A DNA stretch of 64,000 nucleotides from Oceanobacillus jeddahensis (GTDB lineage: Bacteria > Bacillota > Bacilli > Bacillales > Amphibacillaceae): contig NZ_CCDM010000003.1 in NCBI RefSeq assembly GCF_000750635.1, positions 1 through 64,000 of the forward strand, given 5' to 3'. The notes beneath the pieces were generated by a model. The model made no database searches, had not been told where the DNA came from, and worked only from the letters and a program-made list of their open reading frames with translations. The position numbers and the translations under genes are program-made. Position 1 is the stretch's first letter. Each line of letters starts with the position of its first letter. This document shows, one piece after another, positions 9,568 to 17,854 of this stretch.

Positions 9568-9620
9568 ACTAACCTTATTAAAAGAATAGATAGTAGCTTA
9601 AAGCAATACTATCTTTTACT

Positions 9621-10262
9621 TTAATTTACGGGATTTAACATTCTTTCAATCTTACCCATAATTAAATCTGCAGCTATTGCCATTAATGCTGTGGGAACAG
9701 CGCCAGCTAAAATAATAGCTGTTCCGTCTGTCGCATTTGTTCCGCGTACAATAATTGCGCCAAGTCCTCCAGCGCCTACAAAGGTGCCAATTGCTACAAC
9801 GCCGATGCCAACAACAAGTGCTGTGCGGATTCCTGCCATCATTACGCTGACAGCAAGCGGTAATTCAACTTTTATCAGCAGTTGGAAACGTGTCATTCCA
9901 GAAGCATAAGCAGCTTCCTTTACTGTCTGATCCACTCCAGTTATTCCTACATAAGTATTTTGAATAATTGGTAATAAAGAATAGAAAAATACTGTCGTTA
10001 CGACGGTTGTCGTTCCAAGACCCATCGCCACCATGGTAATGGCCATAAATCCTAATACCGGGATGGTTTGAATGATACTTCCAAGTGTAAGTACCCATCC
10101 GCTTAATTTGCCGTACCTGGCAATTAAAACACCGATAGGGATAGAAACAATGGAAGCAAAAAGGACACCATAAGCAGCCATTAAAAAGTGACGGTAAAAT
10201 TCTGTCCAAATATAAAATCCGTTTTGAGAAACATATGTTATAAATTGTTCCCAGAGACCCAT
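9621..10262 (-). CDS. opuCD: OpuC-type ABC transporter permease (second permease)
   Basis: A 213-residue membrane permease with about five or six helices and the BPD_transp_1 EAA-type loop (VKEAAYASGMTRFQLLIKVELPLA, mid-protein; positions about 115-138). It is one of two channel subunits of a quaternary-amine importer (glycine betaine, carnitine, choline). Its ATG overlaps the stop of the binding-protein gene by one base, and the ribosome site AGGAGGGA lies in that gene's end. Gene order CA-CB-CC-CD is the standard opuC order of Bacillus. Confidence 0.9.
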   Translation of the reverse strand: MGLWEQFITYVSQNGFYIWTEFYRHFLMAAYGVLFASIVSIPIGVLIARYGKLSGWVLTLGSIIQTIPVLGFMAITMVAMGLGTTTVVTTVFFYSLLPIIQNTYVGITGVDQTVKEAAYASGMTRFQLLIKVELPLAVSVMMAGIRTALVVGIGVVAIGTFVGAGGLGAIIVRGTNATDGTAIILAGAVPTALMAIAADLIMGKIERMLNPVN

Positions 10263-11170
10263 TACATTCCCTCCTTATCCTCAAAGTAGTTATTTTCTTC
10301 AAGAAACTCGCGGGCAATGGTTGCAGGACTGACTAATTCCACATCGCCTCTGTAATTCATTTCCTGCATATCTTCTGTTGTAACAGTATCACTTAATTTT
10401 TCCATCACTTCTTTTATTTCTGGATTTTCCTCCAAGATTTCATTTCTTGCGACAGGCGAAGCGTCATAAGGAGGGAAGAAATCATCATCCAGTACTTTCA
10501 AATCATATGCTGCAATTCTTCCGTCTGATGAATAGCCGAGAACAGCGTCCATGTTACCGGAAGCAGCAGCTTCATATACAAGACCGATTGCCATTGGATA
10601 GACATTTCCAAAAGCGAAGTGCGTCTCTGTGAAAGCCTCGTAGCCGTCACCAGAGCGGTTTACCCACGCATTATCTACCCCGAAATTCATGTTATCAGCA
10701 AAAGGTTCCAGGTCATCCACATGGGAAATTCCTTCTTCCTCTGCGAATTCTTGTGTAATGGAAATGGTATAACTGTTTTCAAAACCGTATGAGTTGCCCC
10801 ATGTCTGGTCGAATTTTTCATCGAATTCCTGCTGTACAATTTCCATTGCTTCTTCGGGATCTGTAATATCTTCATAGTTTAAGACACCTGCAATATCTGT
10901 TCCAGTATATCTGGTAGCAGTCATATCTACTTCATCTTGCATCATCGCTTGATGGAGGACCATAGTTGATCCTAAATTTGTTACGAGTTCCGTATCTAAA
11001 TCTGTATAATGCTCAATCATTTGAGATAATATATTGCCCCAAATCTCGGATTCTACTGTATCCAGGGTTGCGATTCGGACAGTACTTTCTGAAGGTCCGC
11101 TGAGGCCTGGCAGCGCACACCCTGAAAGGAGAAGTGCCGAAAGAAGGGGAATCATTAATAATTTCTTCAT
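10262..11170 (-). CDS. opuCC: OpuC-type substrate-binding lipoprotein
   Basis: The signal peptide ends in the lipobox LSGC (residues 15-18), so the mature protein is tethered to the outer face of the membrane. The remaining 280 residues fit the OpuAC-like binding fold and contain WNRSGD-type and Tyr-rich segments consistent with an aromatic cage for a quaternary ammonium group. The context (carnitine enzymes across the divergent promoter) makes carnitine a likely ligand, alongside betaine or choline. Third gene of the operon. Confidence 0.9.
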   Translation of the reverse strand: MKKLLMIPLLSALLLSGCALPGLSGPSESTVRIATLDTVESEIWGNILSQMIEHYTDLDTELVTNLGSTMVLHQAMMQDEVDMTATRYTGTDIAGVLNYEDITDPEEAMEIVQQEFDEKFDQTWGNSYGFENSYTISITQEFAEEEGISHVDDLEPFADNMNFGVDNAWVNRSGDGYEAFTETHFAFGNVYPMAIGLVYEAAASGNMDAVLGYSSDGRIAAYDLKVLDDDFFPPYDASPVARNEILEENPEIKEVMEKLSDTVTTEDMQEMNYRGDVELVSPATIAREFLEENNYFEDKEGM

Positions 11171-11187
11171 CTATTATCCTTCCTTTT

Positions 11188-11835
11188 TTATGCAGTTTTT
11201 CTTAAGGCTTTAGGTGTTAATCCCTTCTCAAGGAGCGATAATAACCCACTTGCAATTAAAGCTAATATGGTAGCTGGGACTGTACCCAGCACAATTAGCT
11301 CAGGCTGATATAGATTCAAGCCATCAAAAATAAGATCACCTAAACCACCGCCACCGATAAATGCTGCCAGCGTTGCCCAACCAATCAAGTAAACTGTTGC
11401 AAACCGGATTCCTGACATAATAACTGGTAAAGCCAGCGGTAGTTCCACTTTTCGAATTACTTCAAAAGTGTTCATTCCCATACCTTTTCCCGCTTCTTTT
11501 AAACTCGAGTTTACTTCCATAACGCCAGTATACGTATTTCTAAGTATAGGAAGTACAGAATAAATAAACAAAGCAATAATCGCAGGTACCGTACCTACGC
11601 CCAGAAAAGGCATTAAAAAAGCTAAAATGGCCAGACTTGGAACCGTCTGCAATATGCCGACGAATGATATGAACCGATCCGCTGTTTTGCTTGGTATCCG
11701 GGTCAGTAAAATTCCTAATGGAACAGCAACGAGTACCCCTAAAACGATAGCTGCGATAGAGATATACATATGCTCTCCCGTTTTATTCAGCAATTCCCAT
11801 CCATAGGACGAGAGGGTATCCATCATTGTTTGCAT
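11188..11835 (-). CDS. opuCB: OpuC-type ABC transporter permease (first permease)
   Basis: A 215-residue permease with about six membrane segments and a cytoplasmic coupling loop (SLKEAGKGMGMNTFEVIRKV). It pairs with OpuCD to form the channel. The start ATG follows AGGAGGT. It is 17 bases downstream of opuCA and 17 bases upstream of opuCC, so it is in the same transcript. Confidence 0.9.
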   Translation of the reverse strand: MQTMMDTLSSYGWELLNKTGEHMYISIAAIVLGVLVAVPLGILLTRIPSKTADRFISFVGILQTVPSLAILAFLMPFLGVGTVPAIIALFIYSVLPILRNTYTGVMEVNSSLKEAGKGMGMNTFEVIRKVELPLALPVIMSGIRFATVYLIGWATLAAFIGGGGLGDLIFDGLNLYQPELIVLGTVPATILALIASGLLSLLEKGLTPKALRKTA

Positions 11836-11852
11836 TATTTTGACCTCCTTTA

Positions 11853-13001
11853 TTATTCTATTGCACTAACTTCTGCAGTTTCGTCACCCCAAATAGTGTT
11901 ATATACCATATCCGCCAGCGTTGCTCTTGTTACAATTCCTGACAGCTTATTATTATCTGTTACCACTGGGACGTAGCTGCTGCCGCGACGGAGCATCCGA
12001 TGCATTGTATCCCGGAGCAGACTATTTTTATGAACGGCATATTTTGCTGTATCCATTGCTTCATAAACTTGATTTTTCTTTTTATAGTTCGAATCGACCA
12101 TTTCAATATCAATATAGCCTTTTAAAATTCCTGACTCATCAACAACCAGTAGTGAATCTACGCGTTTTGCATGCATTTTTTGAATAGCTTCTTTTAAACT
12201 GCTTTCTTCCTCTATGGTGATCGGATCCGGATTCATAATTTGTTCAACGCGCGTTACTTCCGGACGACTTTCTAATAATCGGTCTTTTCCAATAAAGTCT
12301 TCTACAAATTCATTAGCTGGATGCCGAAGAATATTATCCGGCGTGCCGACTTGAACGATTTCACCCTGATTCATAATAACGATTTTATCTGCAAGTTTTA
12401 TCGCTTCATCCATATCATGTGTGACAAAAACAATTGTTTTATCCATTTCCTTTTGAAGTTTTTTAAATTCTTCTTGCAAACTGTCACGGGTAATTGGATC
12501 AAGCGCTCCAAATGGTTCGTCCATTAAAATTAATGGGGGATTTGTAGCTAAAGCTCTAAGTACCCCAATTCTTTGTTGCTGTCCTCCGCTTAGCTCATGA
12601 GGGTAACGTGTTAAATAATCCTCTGGTAAGTTAACCAATGAGATAAGTTCTTTTGCTCGTTCTTTCTGTTTCTCCTTATTCCATTTTAAAAGAGACCCCA
12701 CGAGAGAGATATTTTCCCCTACTGTCATATGCGGCATTAAACCGATTTGTTGAATAACATATCCAATGGATCGCCGCAATTGAACAGCATCTTGTTCTAA
12801 TACATTCGTTCCTTCCACAAGAATTTCTCCACTGGAAGGTTCAATTAACCGATTAATCATTTTCATTGTGGTTGTTTTCCCACAACCGCTCGGCCCGATA
12901 AAAACAACAAATTCTCCCCGTTCCACGTTCAGGTTCAGCTTATGAACAGAAGGATTGTCGTTCCCATCGAATTTTTTTGTTACTTCTTTAAATTCAAGCA
13001 C
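11853..13001 (-). CDS. opuCA: OpuC-type ABC transporter ATPase with CBS domains
   Basis: Energises the importer. Walker A GPSGCGKTT (about 37-45), signature LSGGQQQR (about 134) and Walker B LILMDEPFGALDP are intact. Two CBS domains fill residues about 250-370; in the homologous OpuA and OpuC systems these sense ionic strength or nucleotides and gate transport. I chose GTG at 13001 because GGAGGTG lies seven bases upstream. The ATG at 13016 has no ribosome site and would add five residues. First gene of the operon, transcribed away from the gbsR-type gene. Confidence 0.9.
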   Translation of the reverse strand: MLEFKEVTKKFDGNDNPSVHKLNLNVERGEFVVFIGPSGCGKTTTMKMINRLIEPSSGEILVEGTNVLEQDAVQLRRSIGYVIQQIGLMPHMTVGENISLVGSLLKWNKEKQKERAKELISLVNLPEDYLTRYPHELSGGQQQRIGVLRALATNPPLILMDEPFGALDPITRDSLQEEFKKLQKEMDKTIVFVTHDMDEAIKLADKIVIMNQGEIVQVGTPDNILRHPANEFVEDFIGKDRLLESRPEVTRVEQIMNPDPITIEEESSLKEAIQKMHAKRVDSLLVVDESGILKGYIDIEMVDSNYKKKNQVYEAMDTAKYAVHKNSLLRDTMHRMLRRGSSYVPVVTDNNKLSGIVTRATLADMVYNTIWGDETAEVSAIE

Positions 13002-13258
13002 TCCAAGCACCTCCATTGTTTATTCCGTAAAACTTAAATTCAAGCTTATTCAGTATAATAAATAAGAGAGTAAAAATGAAAATCCGAAAAAAACCAATTA
13101 AACCGTAAAATCTGTGCAATTTAAACTTTACAAAGTATACAGAATCATTTATCTTAGAATTGCTTTATTTTACTCTTGATTACTATTGAATTTGTTTTTT
13201 CCATTTTTAATTAATTCATGTTACAGTGACACCTATACCAGATAAAGGGGGCTCGACA
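13002..13258. promoter_or_regulatory. Divergent promoter region between opuC operon and gbsR-carnitine operon
   Basis: This 257-bp AT-rich gap serves both operons. On the minus strand a TATACT -10-like hexamer lies at 13052-13057. The segment around 13125-13142 (TTTAAACTTTACAAAGTATAC) has partial dyad character and could be a GbsR-type operator. Neither has been tested; the -35 elements are weak. Confidence 0.4.
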
Positions 13259-13849
13259 ATGGAGTCATTTTCAAACAACCGATTGCTTCAAGAAATTAAA
13301 TCCTGCGAAGAACTTCTCACAGATCGAATCGCCGATAATATGGAAACATTCGGTGTTTCCTCAACGGTTGGCCGTCTGCTCGGCATTATTTATATGAACC
13401 GGGAGGCAATGACGTTAGATGCACTCGCTGATGAAACAGGAATGAGTAAAACAAGAATGAGTCAAGTTATGCGACAAATGATCTCATTTAATATTGCTGA
13501 GAAAGAATATGTTAAGGGCAGCCGCAAAGATCATTACAATGTAGAACGTGACTATGCGCAGACATTTATATCATTATTCACAAGTAACTGGTCAGAGGTT
13601 GTAAAAAGAAATACGAGTTTAGAACGTCGTCTTAGAGAACAAATTCGTCATTTAGAAACTTTCTTGACAGAGGATTCTCCAGAAGAAGTAAAAGTTCGGA
13701 TGGAGAGATTACAGCAAGAGTTGGATGAATGGAATGCCTATTATAATTGGATAAATAATCTAGTTGCTTTTTTTGAAAGTGGCGAGATTTTTAAACATGT
13801 TCCCATTATCACCCCAACCAAAAAGGAGGAAGCACAAAATGAAGAATAA
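13259..13849 (+). CDS. GbsR/OpcR-family (MarR-like) transcriptional regulator
   Basis: A 196-residue regulator. Residues about 30-90 form a winged helix (TLDALADETGMSKTRMSQVMRQM is the recognition segment), followed by a helical dimerisation tail, as in GbsR and OpcR of Bacillus, which repress choline and betaine uptake/synthesis genes. ATG at 13259 has AAAGGGGG upstream. A GTG 33 bases earlier is open but lacks a ribosome site. It faces the opuC operon and overlaps the next gene (carnitine pathway) by 11 bases. It therefore probably controls both units, with carnitine, betaine or an intermediate as effector (inference). Confidence 0.85.
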   Translation: MESFSNNRLLQEIKSCEELLTDRIADNMETFGVSSTVGRLLGIIYMNREAMTLDALADETGMSKTRMSQVMRQMISFNIAEKEYVKGSRKDHYNVERDYAQTFISLFTSNWSEVVKRNTSLERRLREQIRHLETFLTEDSPEEVKVRMERLQQELDEWNAYYNWINNLVAFFESGEIFKHVPIITPTKKEEAQNEE

Positions 13850-14723
13850 ACGAATCATCACTGCAGCGTTGACTGGAGCAGGAGATACAACCGAGAAAAG
13901 CAGGCATGTTCCGGTTACGCCAAAAGAAATTGCGGAATCTGCTATTGAATCAGCAAAAGCAGGTGCTGCCATTGCACATATCCATGTTCGTGACCCCAAG
14001 ACTGGAAAACTGAGTCACGATGTTGAGCTCTTTAGAGAGACGGTGGAACGAATCCGTGAATCCGATACGGATGTGATTATTAATATTACTGCTGGTGGAG
14101 GCGGTGACTTTGTTCCCGATCTCGAAAATCCAACACAAGGGGGACCTGGCACTGATATTCAAACACCCAAAGAACGCCATGAGCCAGTCGGAAAATTGCT
14201 TCCGGAACTTACCACATTGGATTGCGGCAGTTTAAACTTTGGAAATCAGGTTTATTTGGGACCGGAAGATTGGCTTCGCGAGCATGCTAAGCTGATTAAA
14301 GAAAGTGGCGTGAAACCAGAAATGGAAGTATTTGATACAGGGCATATCCGTCTTGCCAATCAATTAATTTCTGAAGGGTTAGTGGAAGGAACACCAATGT
14401 ATCAGTTTTGTCTTGGTATTCCATGGGGCGCTGATGCTGATTCAGAAACGATTGAATATATGAAAAGAAGAGTGGTCGATGGGGCACATTGGTCAGCATT
14501 CGGTATCGGCCGCATGCAGCTTCCGATTGTTGCACAGGCTGCTTTACTTGGCGGAAACGTCCGTGTTGGATTAGAAGACAATTTATATCTGGAAAAAGGC
14601 GTTCTTGGTACGAATGAACAGCTCGTAGATCAAACTGTTAACATTTTAAATAGTGTGAAGCTGGAGCCGATGACGGCAGCGGAAGCAAGAGAACTTTTAA
14701 ATCTAAAAAAATTCAATTCCTAA
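13839..14723 (+). CDS. Beta-keto acid cleavage enzyme (BKACE), probably 3-dehydrocarnitine cleavage
   Basis: A 294-residue BKACE (DUF849, Kce-type) protein. The zinc-binding HIHVR motif near residue 47, the Gly-rich INITAGGGG segment and the acidic GLEDNLYL segment (about 245) are present. BKACEs condense a beta-keto acid with acetyl-CoA to give acetoacetate and a new CoA ester. Next to a carnitine dehydrogenase and a thioesterase, the likely reaction is 3-dehydrocarnitine plus acetyl-CoA to betainyl-CoA plus acetoacetate (the CdhC role in Pseudomonas). ATG at 13839 follows AAAGGAGGA and overlaps the regulator gene. Substrate assignment rests on neighbours. Confidence 0.85.
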   Translation: MKNKRIITAALTGAGDTTEKSRHVPVTPKEIAESAIESAKAGAAIAHIHVRDPKTGKLSHDVELFRETVERIRESDTDVIINITAGGGGDFVPDLENPTQGGPGTDIQTPKERHEPVGKLLPELTTLDCGSLNFGNQVYLGPEDWLREHAKLIKESGVKPEMEVFDTGHIRLANQLISEGLVEGTPMYQFCLGIPWGADADSETIEYMKRRVVDGAHWSAFGIGRMQLPIVAQAALLGGNVRVGLEDNLYLEKGVLGTNEQLVDQTVNILNSVKLEPMTAAEARELLNLKKFNS

Positions 14724-14729
14724 AGGGAA

Positions 14730-14873
14730 GTTCAAAAAGTCCAATAAAAATGACACGGCGAATTTCTGCGTTGGCTTGCTTTTCCGGTACTCACGTATCT
14801 AAAAACATACGCTCCGTCCCTCAAAGCTACGCCGCCTTGAACTTCTTGGTCCTATTCATCGGACTTTTTGAAC
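14730..14873. repeat. 144-bp MITE-like element with 13-bp perfect terminal inverted repeats
   Basis: GTTCAAAAAGTCC (14730-14742) is mirrored exactly at 14861-14873. The inside is GC-richer than the surroundings, partly self-complementary and non-coding. It sits inside the carnitine operon, between the cleavage enzyme and the dehydrogenase, which have different spacing rules elsewhere (overlaps). Size and ends are those of a miniature inverted-repeat element. Confidence 0.65.
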
Positions 14874-14911
14874 ACACACTAAGAGGATATTTAAATAGTA
14901 AGAGGTGAACT

Positions 14912-15880
14912 ATGGTACAAAAAACGATGGCAGTTTTAGGAACTGGTGTTATCGGTAATGGCTGGATTGCACGCTTTTTAGCAAGTGGACATAAAGTCAA
15001 TGCCTTTGACCCTGCTCCTGGCGCAAAAGAAAAAACAGGCAAGATGATAGATGACATTTGGACAACATTAGAAGAGTTTGGACTTAGCAATGAAGCAGCA
15101 AAAGAAAATCTGACCTTTTATGATACATTAGAGGAAGCTGTAAAAGATGCTGATTTGATCCAGGAAAACGTACCTGAGCAGGAAGTATTGAAGAAAAAAG
15201 TGTTAGCGCAGGTGGATGCCGCAACGAAATCAACTGCAATTATTGCATCCAGCACATCTGGTTATATGCCTTCTGTACTGCAGGCGGATTGTGTACATCA
15301 CCCAGAGCGTGTTATAGTTGCACACCCATTTAATCCAGTTTATCTGATACCATTGGTGGAAATTGCTGGAGGAAAGCAGACGGAACGCAGTTATATGGAA
15401 AAGGCAGAGGAGCTTTATGAAAGCATGGATATGAAGCCGCTGGTGATGAAAGGTGAAATTGACGGTCATATTGGTGACCGGTTGATGGAAGCTATTTGGC
15501 GCGAAGGACTTCATATTGTCAATGATGGTGTTGCAACAACCGAAGAAGTAGATAAAGCGATCGTTTATGGACCTGGTCTGCGCTGGGCATTGATGGGGCC
15601 ATTTTTAACACTTCATTTAGCTGGCGGCAAGGATGGTATGAAACACATGCTTGAACAATTTGGCCCTGCGCTGAAGCTGCCTTGGACTCGCCTGGTAGCT
15701 CCGGAACTAACGGAAGAATTAAGTGAAAAAGTGATTTCGGGAACTGCAGAACAAAGTGGAGATGTTCCGATTGAAGATTTGGAACATCGCCGTGACCGTT
15801 TCTTAATTAAGCTTATGGGACTTTTGGAAGAAGAAGGTTTCTGGCCGGCAGAAAGGTTGCTTTCCTATGACAGGAAGTAA
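14912..15880 (+). CDS. L-carnitine dehydrogenase-like 3-hydroxyacyl-CoA dehydrogenase family protein
   Basis: A 322-residue NAD-dependent dehydrogenase. The N-terminal Rossmann motif GTGVIGNGW (about residues 8-16) is followed by the 3HCDH signature AHPFNPVYLIPLVE (about 131-144) and the C-terminal helical domain with RWALMGPF. Length and the GPGLRW segment fit L-carnitine 3-dehydrogenases, which oxidise carnitine to 3-dehydrocarnitine. A generic 3-hydroxyacyl-CoA role is possible, but the BKACE and thioesterase partners argue for carnitine. Ribosome site AGAGG. The stop overlaps the thioesterase start by 14 bases. Confidence 0.85.
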   Translation: MVQKTMAVLGTGVIGNGWIARFLASGHKVNAFDPAPGAKEKTGKMIDDIWTTLEEFGLSNEAAKENLTFYDTLEEAVKDADLIQENVPEQEVLKKKVLAQVDAATKSTAIIASSTSGYMPSVLQADCVHHPERVIVAHPFNPVYLIPLVEIAGGKQTERSYMEKAEELYESMDMKPLVMKGEIDGHIGDRLMEAIWREGLHIVNDGVATTEEVDKAIVYGPGLRWALMGPFLTLHLAGGKDGMKHMLEQFGPALKLPWTRLVAPELTEELSEKVISGTAEQSGDVPIEDLEHRRDRFLIKLMGLLEEEGFWPAERLLSYDRK

Positions 15881-16340
15881 ACAAATATGGAAGGGCCATG
15901 TATTGCCTGAATGGGTGGATTATAATGGACATATGAATGACGCGTACTATGCGTTGGTTTTCAGTTATAGTCTCGATGCTTTAATGGATGAAATCGGTCT
16001 GGATGAAGAAGGAAGAACAGCATATACCTACACCATTTTCACCCTGGAAGCGCATATTAAATATGTAAAGGAAGCACATGAAAACGAAGAACTGCATACG
16101 AACGTTACAGTGCTCGACAGAGACGAAAAACGGATGCATCTTTGGTTCGAAATGAAAAATCAAGAAGATGCTACCGTCGCAACCAGTGAGCAGATGGTGA
16201 TGGGGATAGACGAGTCGTCAGGACGTCCGGCACCATTTCCGGAAGCTGTTGAGACAGAAGTAAAACAATTACCAAAGTTAGCTAAAGAAAGCTGGCCTGC
16301 CGGAGCAAATAAACCTATGGGAATTCGTAAGAAAAAGTGA
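15867..16340 (+). CDS. Hotdog-fold (4HBT) thioesterase, probably betainyl-CoA thioesterase
   Basis: A 157-residue single hotdog domain with the active-site motif DYNGHMND near residue 17, typical of 4-hydroxybenzoyl-CoA-type thioesterases. In carnitine-using bacteria a protein of this type hydrolyses betainyl-CoA to glycine betaine and CoA, and in some species it is fused to the dehydrogenase. Here the reading frames overlap by 14 bases, which points to tight coupling. Last gene of the operon. Betainyl-CoA as substrate is inferred from context. Confidence 0.8.
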   Translation: MTGSKQIWKGHVLPEWVDYNGHMNDAYYALVFSYSLDALMDEIGLDEEGRTAYTYTIFTLEAHIKYVKEAHENEELHTNVTVLDRDEKRMHLWFEMKNQEDATVATSEQMVMGIDESSGRPAPFPEAVETEVKQLPKLAKESWPAGANKPMGIRKKK

Positions 16341-16589
16341 TACGTAGTTTGTTGTATTTATAGTATAGGAGGTACTCCCTTATCACTTTGTGTGGAAATA
16401 ATAAAAATTTCTCTGCATCCGATAAGGGGGCATTTACCTACTACTAGAACAGAAGGCAAAGCTTATAGGTTCTAAATCAATTCCTCCTGAGAAACATTTA
16501 AAAAACAGTAAATGTTACCATACTTATAAAAAAATATGTTATACTGCCACTTGAGTAAAAAATGAATAAAGTCTACTTTAATAAGTAGG

Positions 16590-16625
16590 AGAGGTTCTAG
16601 CTGCACCCTCTATAAAAAACTAAGG
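16590..16625 (+). promoter_or_regulatory. preQ1-I riboswitch aptamer
   Basis: The stem AGAGG/CCTCT with loop TTCTAGCTGCAC and the A-rich tail ATAAAAAACTAAGG match the compact class I preQ1 aptamer closely. It lies 90 bases ahead of queC and is followed at once by a terminator, so binding of preQ1 should stop transcription of the queuosine operon. The rest of the gap 16341-16589 holds a possible long stem (CCCTTATC at 16377-16384, GATAAGGG at 16420-16427) of unknown meaning. Confidence 0.93.
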
Positions 16626-16627
16626 AT

Positions 16628-16662
16628 AACCATACTGACGAAACCTTAGGTATGGTTTTTTT
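16628..16662 (+). terminator. Riboswitch-controlled terminator
   Basis: AACCATAC (16628-16635) pairs with GTATGGTT (16650-16657), followed by T7. CTAAGG in the aptamer tail can instead pair with CCTTAG in the loop (16644-16649), which gives a possible antiterminator. Confidence 0.85.
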
Positions 16663-16715
16663 ATATTTTCGGGTGTATAGAATTCTCTTTTTCAAATTGG
16701 AAAGGGGATTTTTTT

Positions 16716-17387
16716 ATGGAAAAAAATAATAAGCGGGCTGTTGTTGTATTTAGCGGTGGTCAGGATAGTACCACCTGTTTATTTTGGGCATTGGAAAAGT
16801 TTGAGCATGTAGAGTTAGTCACATTTGACTACAGTCAGCGCCACAGTTTAGAGATTGAGGTGGCAAAGGAAATCGCTGCAGATCAGGGACTGAGACATCA
16901 TATTTTAGATATGTCTTTGCTGAACCAACTAGCTCCTAATGCGTTAACAAGAGATGATATCGAAGTAGAGAACGCAGAAGATGGAGGTATTCCCAATACA
17001 TTTGTACCGGGAAGAAATTTACTATTTCTTTCTTTTGCAACCATTCTAGCCAAACAAATTGATGCCAAACATATTATTACCGGCGTATGTGAAACCGATT
17101 TTAGCGGATATCCAGATTGTCGTGATATCTTTACCAAATCATTAAATGTCACCTTAAACTTATCCATGGAGGAAGACTTTGTTATTCACACACCATTAAT
17201 GTGGCTGGACAAAGCAGAAACATGGGAATTGGCGGACGAGCTGAAAGCCTTTGATTATGTAAGAGAACGGACGTTAACCTGTTATAACGGTGTGAGAGGT
17301 GCAGGATGCGGAGAATGTCCGGCATGTCAATTGCGCCAGCGTGGATTAGATCAATACCTGGCAAGAAGGAAGGAGGTAAATCAATAA
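16716..17387 (+). CDS. queC: 7-cyano-7-deazaguanine synthase
   Basis: Converts 7-carboxy-7-deazaguanine to preQ0 with ATP and ammonia in queuosine biosynthesis. The ATP-pyrophosphatase loop SGGQDSTT (about residues 11-18) and the C-terminal zinc site CYNG...GCGECPAC (about 190-207) are intact. The length of 223 residues is normal. ATG follows AAAGGGG and lies downstream of the preQ1 riboswitch. TAATG overlap with queD. Confidence 0.95.
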   Translation: MEKNNKRAVVVFSGGQDSTTCLFWALEKFEHVELVTFDYSQRHSLEIEVAKEIAADQGLRHHILDMSLLNQLAPNALTRDDIEVENAEDGGIPNTFVPGRNLLFLSFATILAKQIDAKHIITGVCETDFSGYPDCRDIFTKSLNVTLNLSMEEDFVIHTPLMWLDKAETWELADELKAFDYVRERTLTCYNGVRGAGCGECPACQLRQRGLDQYLARRKEVNQ

Positions 17388-17854
17388 TGTTCGGGTTTCG
17401 TATTGTCGAAGAGTTACAAAAGCTGGATAAAGATATTACTAGAGAGCAGTTAGCCTATCACCAAAAAAGAGTGATGGTAAGTAAAGAGTTCTCGTTCGAT
17501 GCAGCACACCATCTCCATTGTTATGAAGGAAAGTGTAAAAATCTTCATGGTCATACATATCAAGTCGTCTTTGGTATCAGCGGTTTTGTAGATGAAATAG
17601 GGATCGTAATTGATTTTAGTGATATTAAAAAGATTTGGAAAGACAAGATTGAAGTATTCCTGGATCACCGTTATTTAAATGAAACCTTGCCGAAAATGAA
17701 TACAACTGCGGAAAATATGGTCGTCTGGATTTTCGAACAGATGGAAGCAGCAATTCAGGAATTGCCCAATCAATGCAGGGTAGAATTTGTTCGATTATTT
17801 GAAACATCGACAAGCTTTGCAGAAGCAAGACGGGAGTGGATGGATCATGCGTAA
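17387..17854 (+). CDS. queD: 6-carboxy-5,6,7,8-tetrahydropterin synthase
   Basis: Makes carboxytetrahydropterin from dihydroneopterin triphosphate, the first committed queuosine step. Zinc-binding His residues are seen in DAAHHLHC (about 39-46) and LHGHTY (about 53-58), with the catalytic Cys in between. The roughly 25-residue N-terminal extension before the core matches Bacillus QueD. ATG at 17387 overlaps the queC stop and has AGGAGG upstream; earlier in-frame starts lie deep inside queC. It overlaps queE by eight bases. Confidence 0.93.
   Translation: MFGFRIVEELQKLDKDITREQLAYHQKRVMVSKEFSFDAAHHLHCYEGKCKNLHGHTYQVVFGISGFVDEIGIVIDFSDIKKIWKDKIEVFLDHRYLNETLPKMNTTAENMVVWIFEQMEAAIQELPNQCRVEFVRLFETSTSFAEARREWMDHA

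Noticed and set aside
13226..13258. GTG start of the GbsR-type gene
   Set aside because: It has no ribosome site, while ATG at 13259 is preceded by AAAGGGGG and gives the usual family N-terminus.
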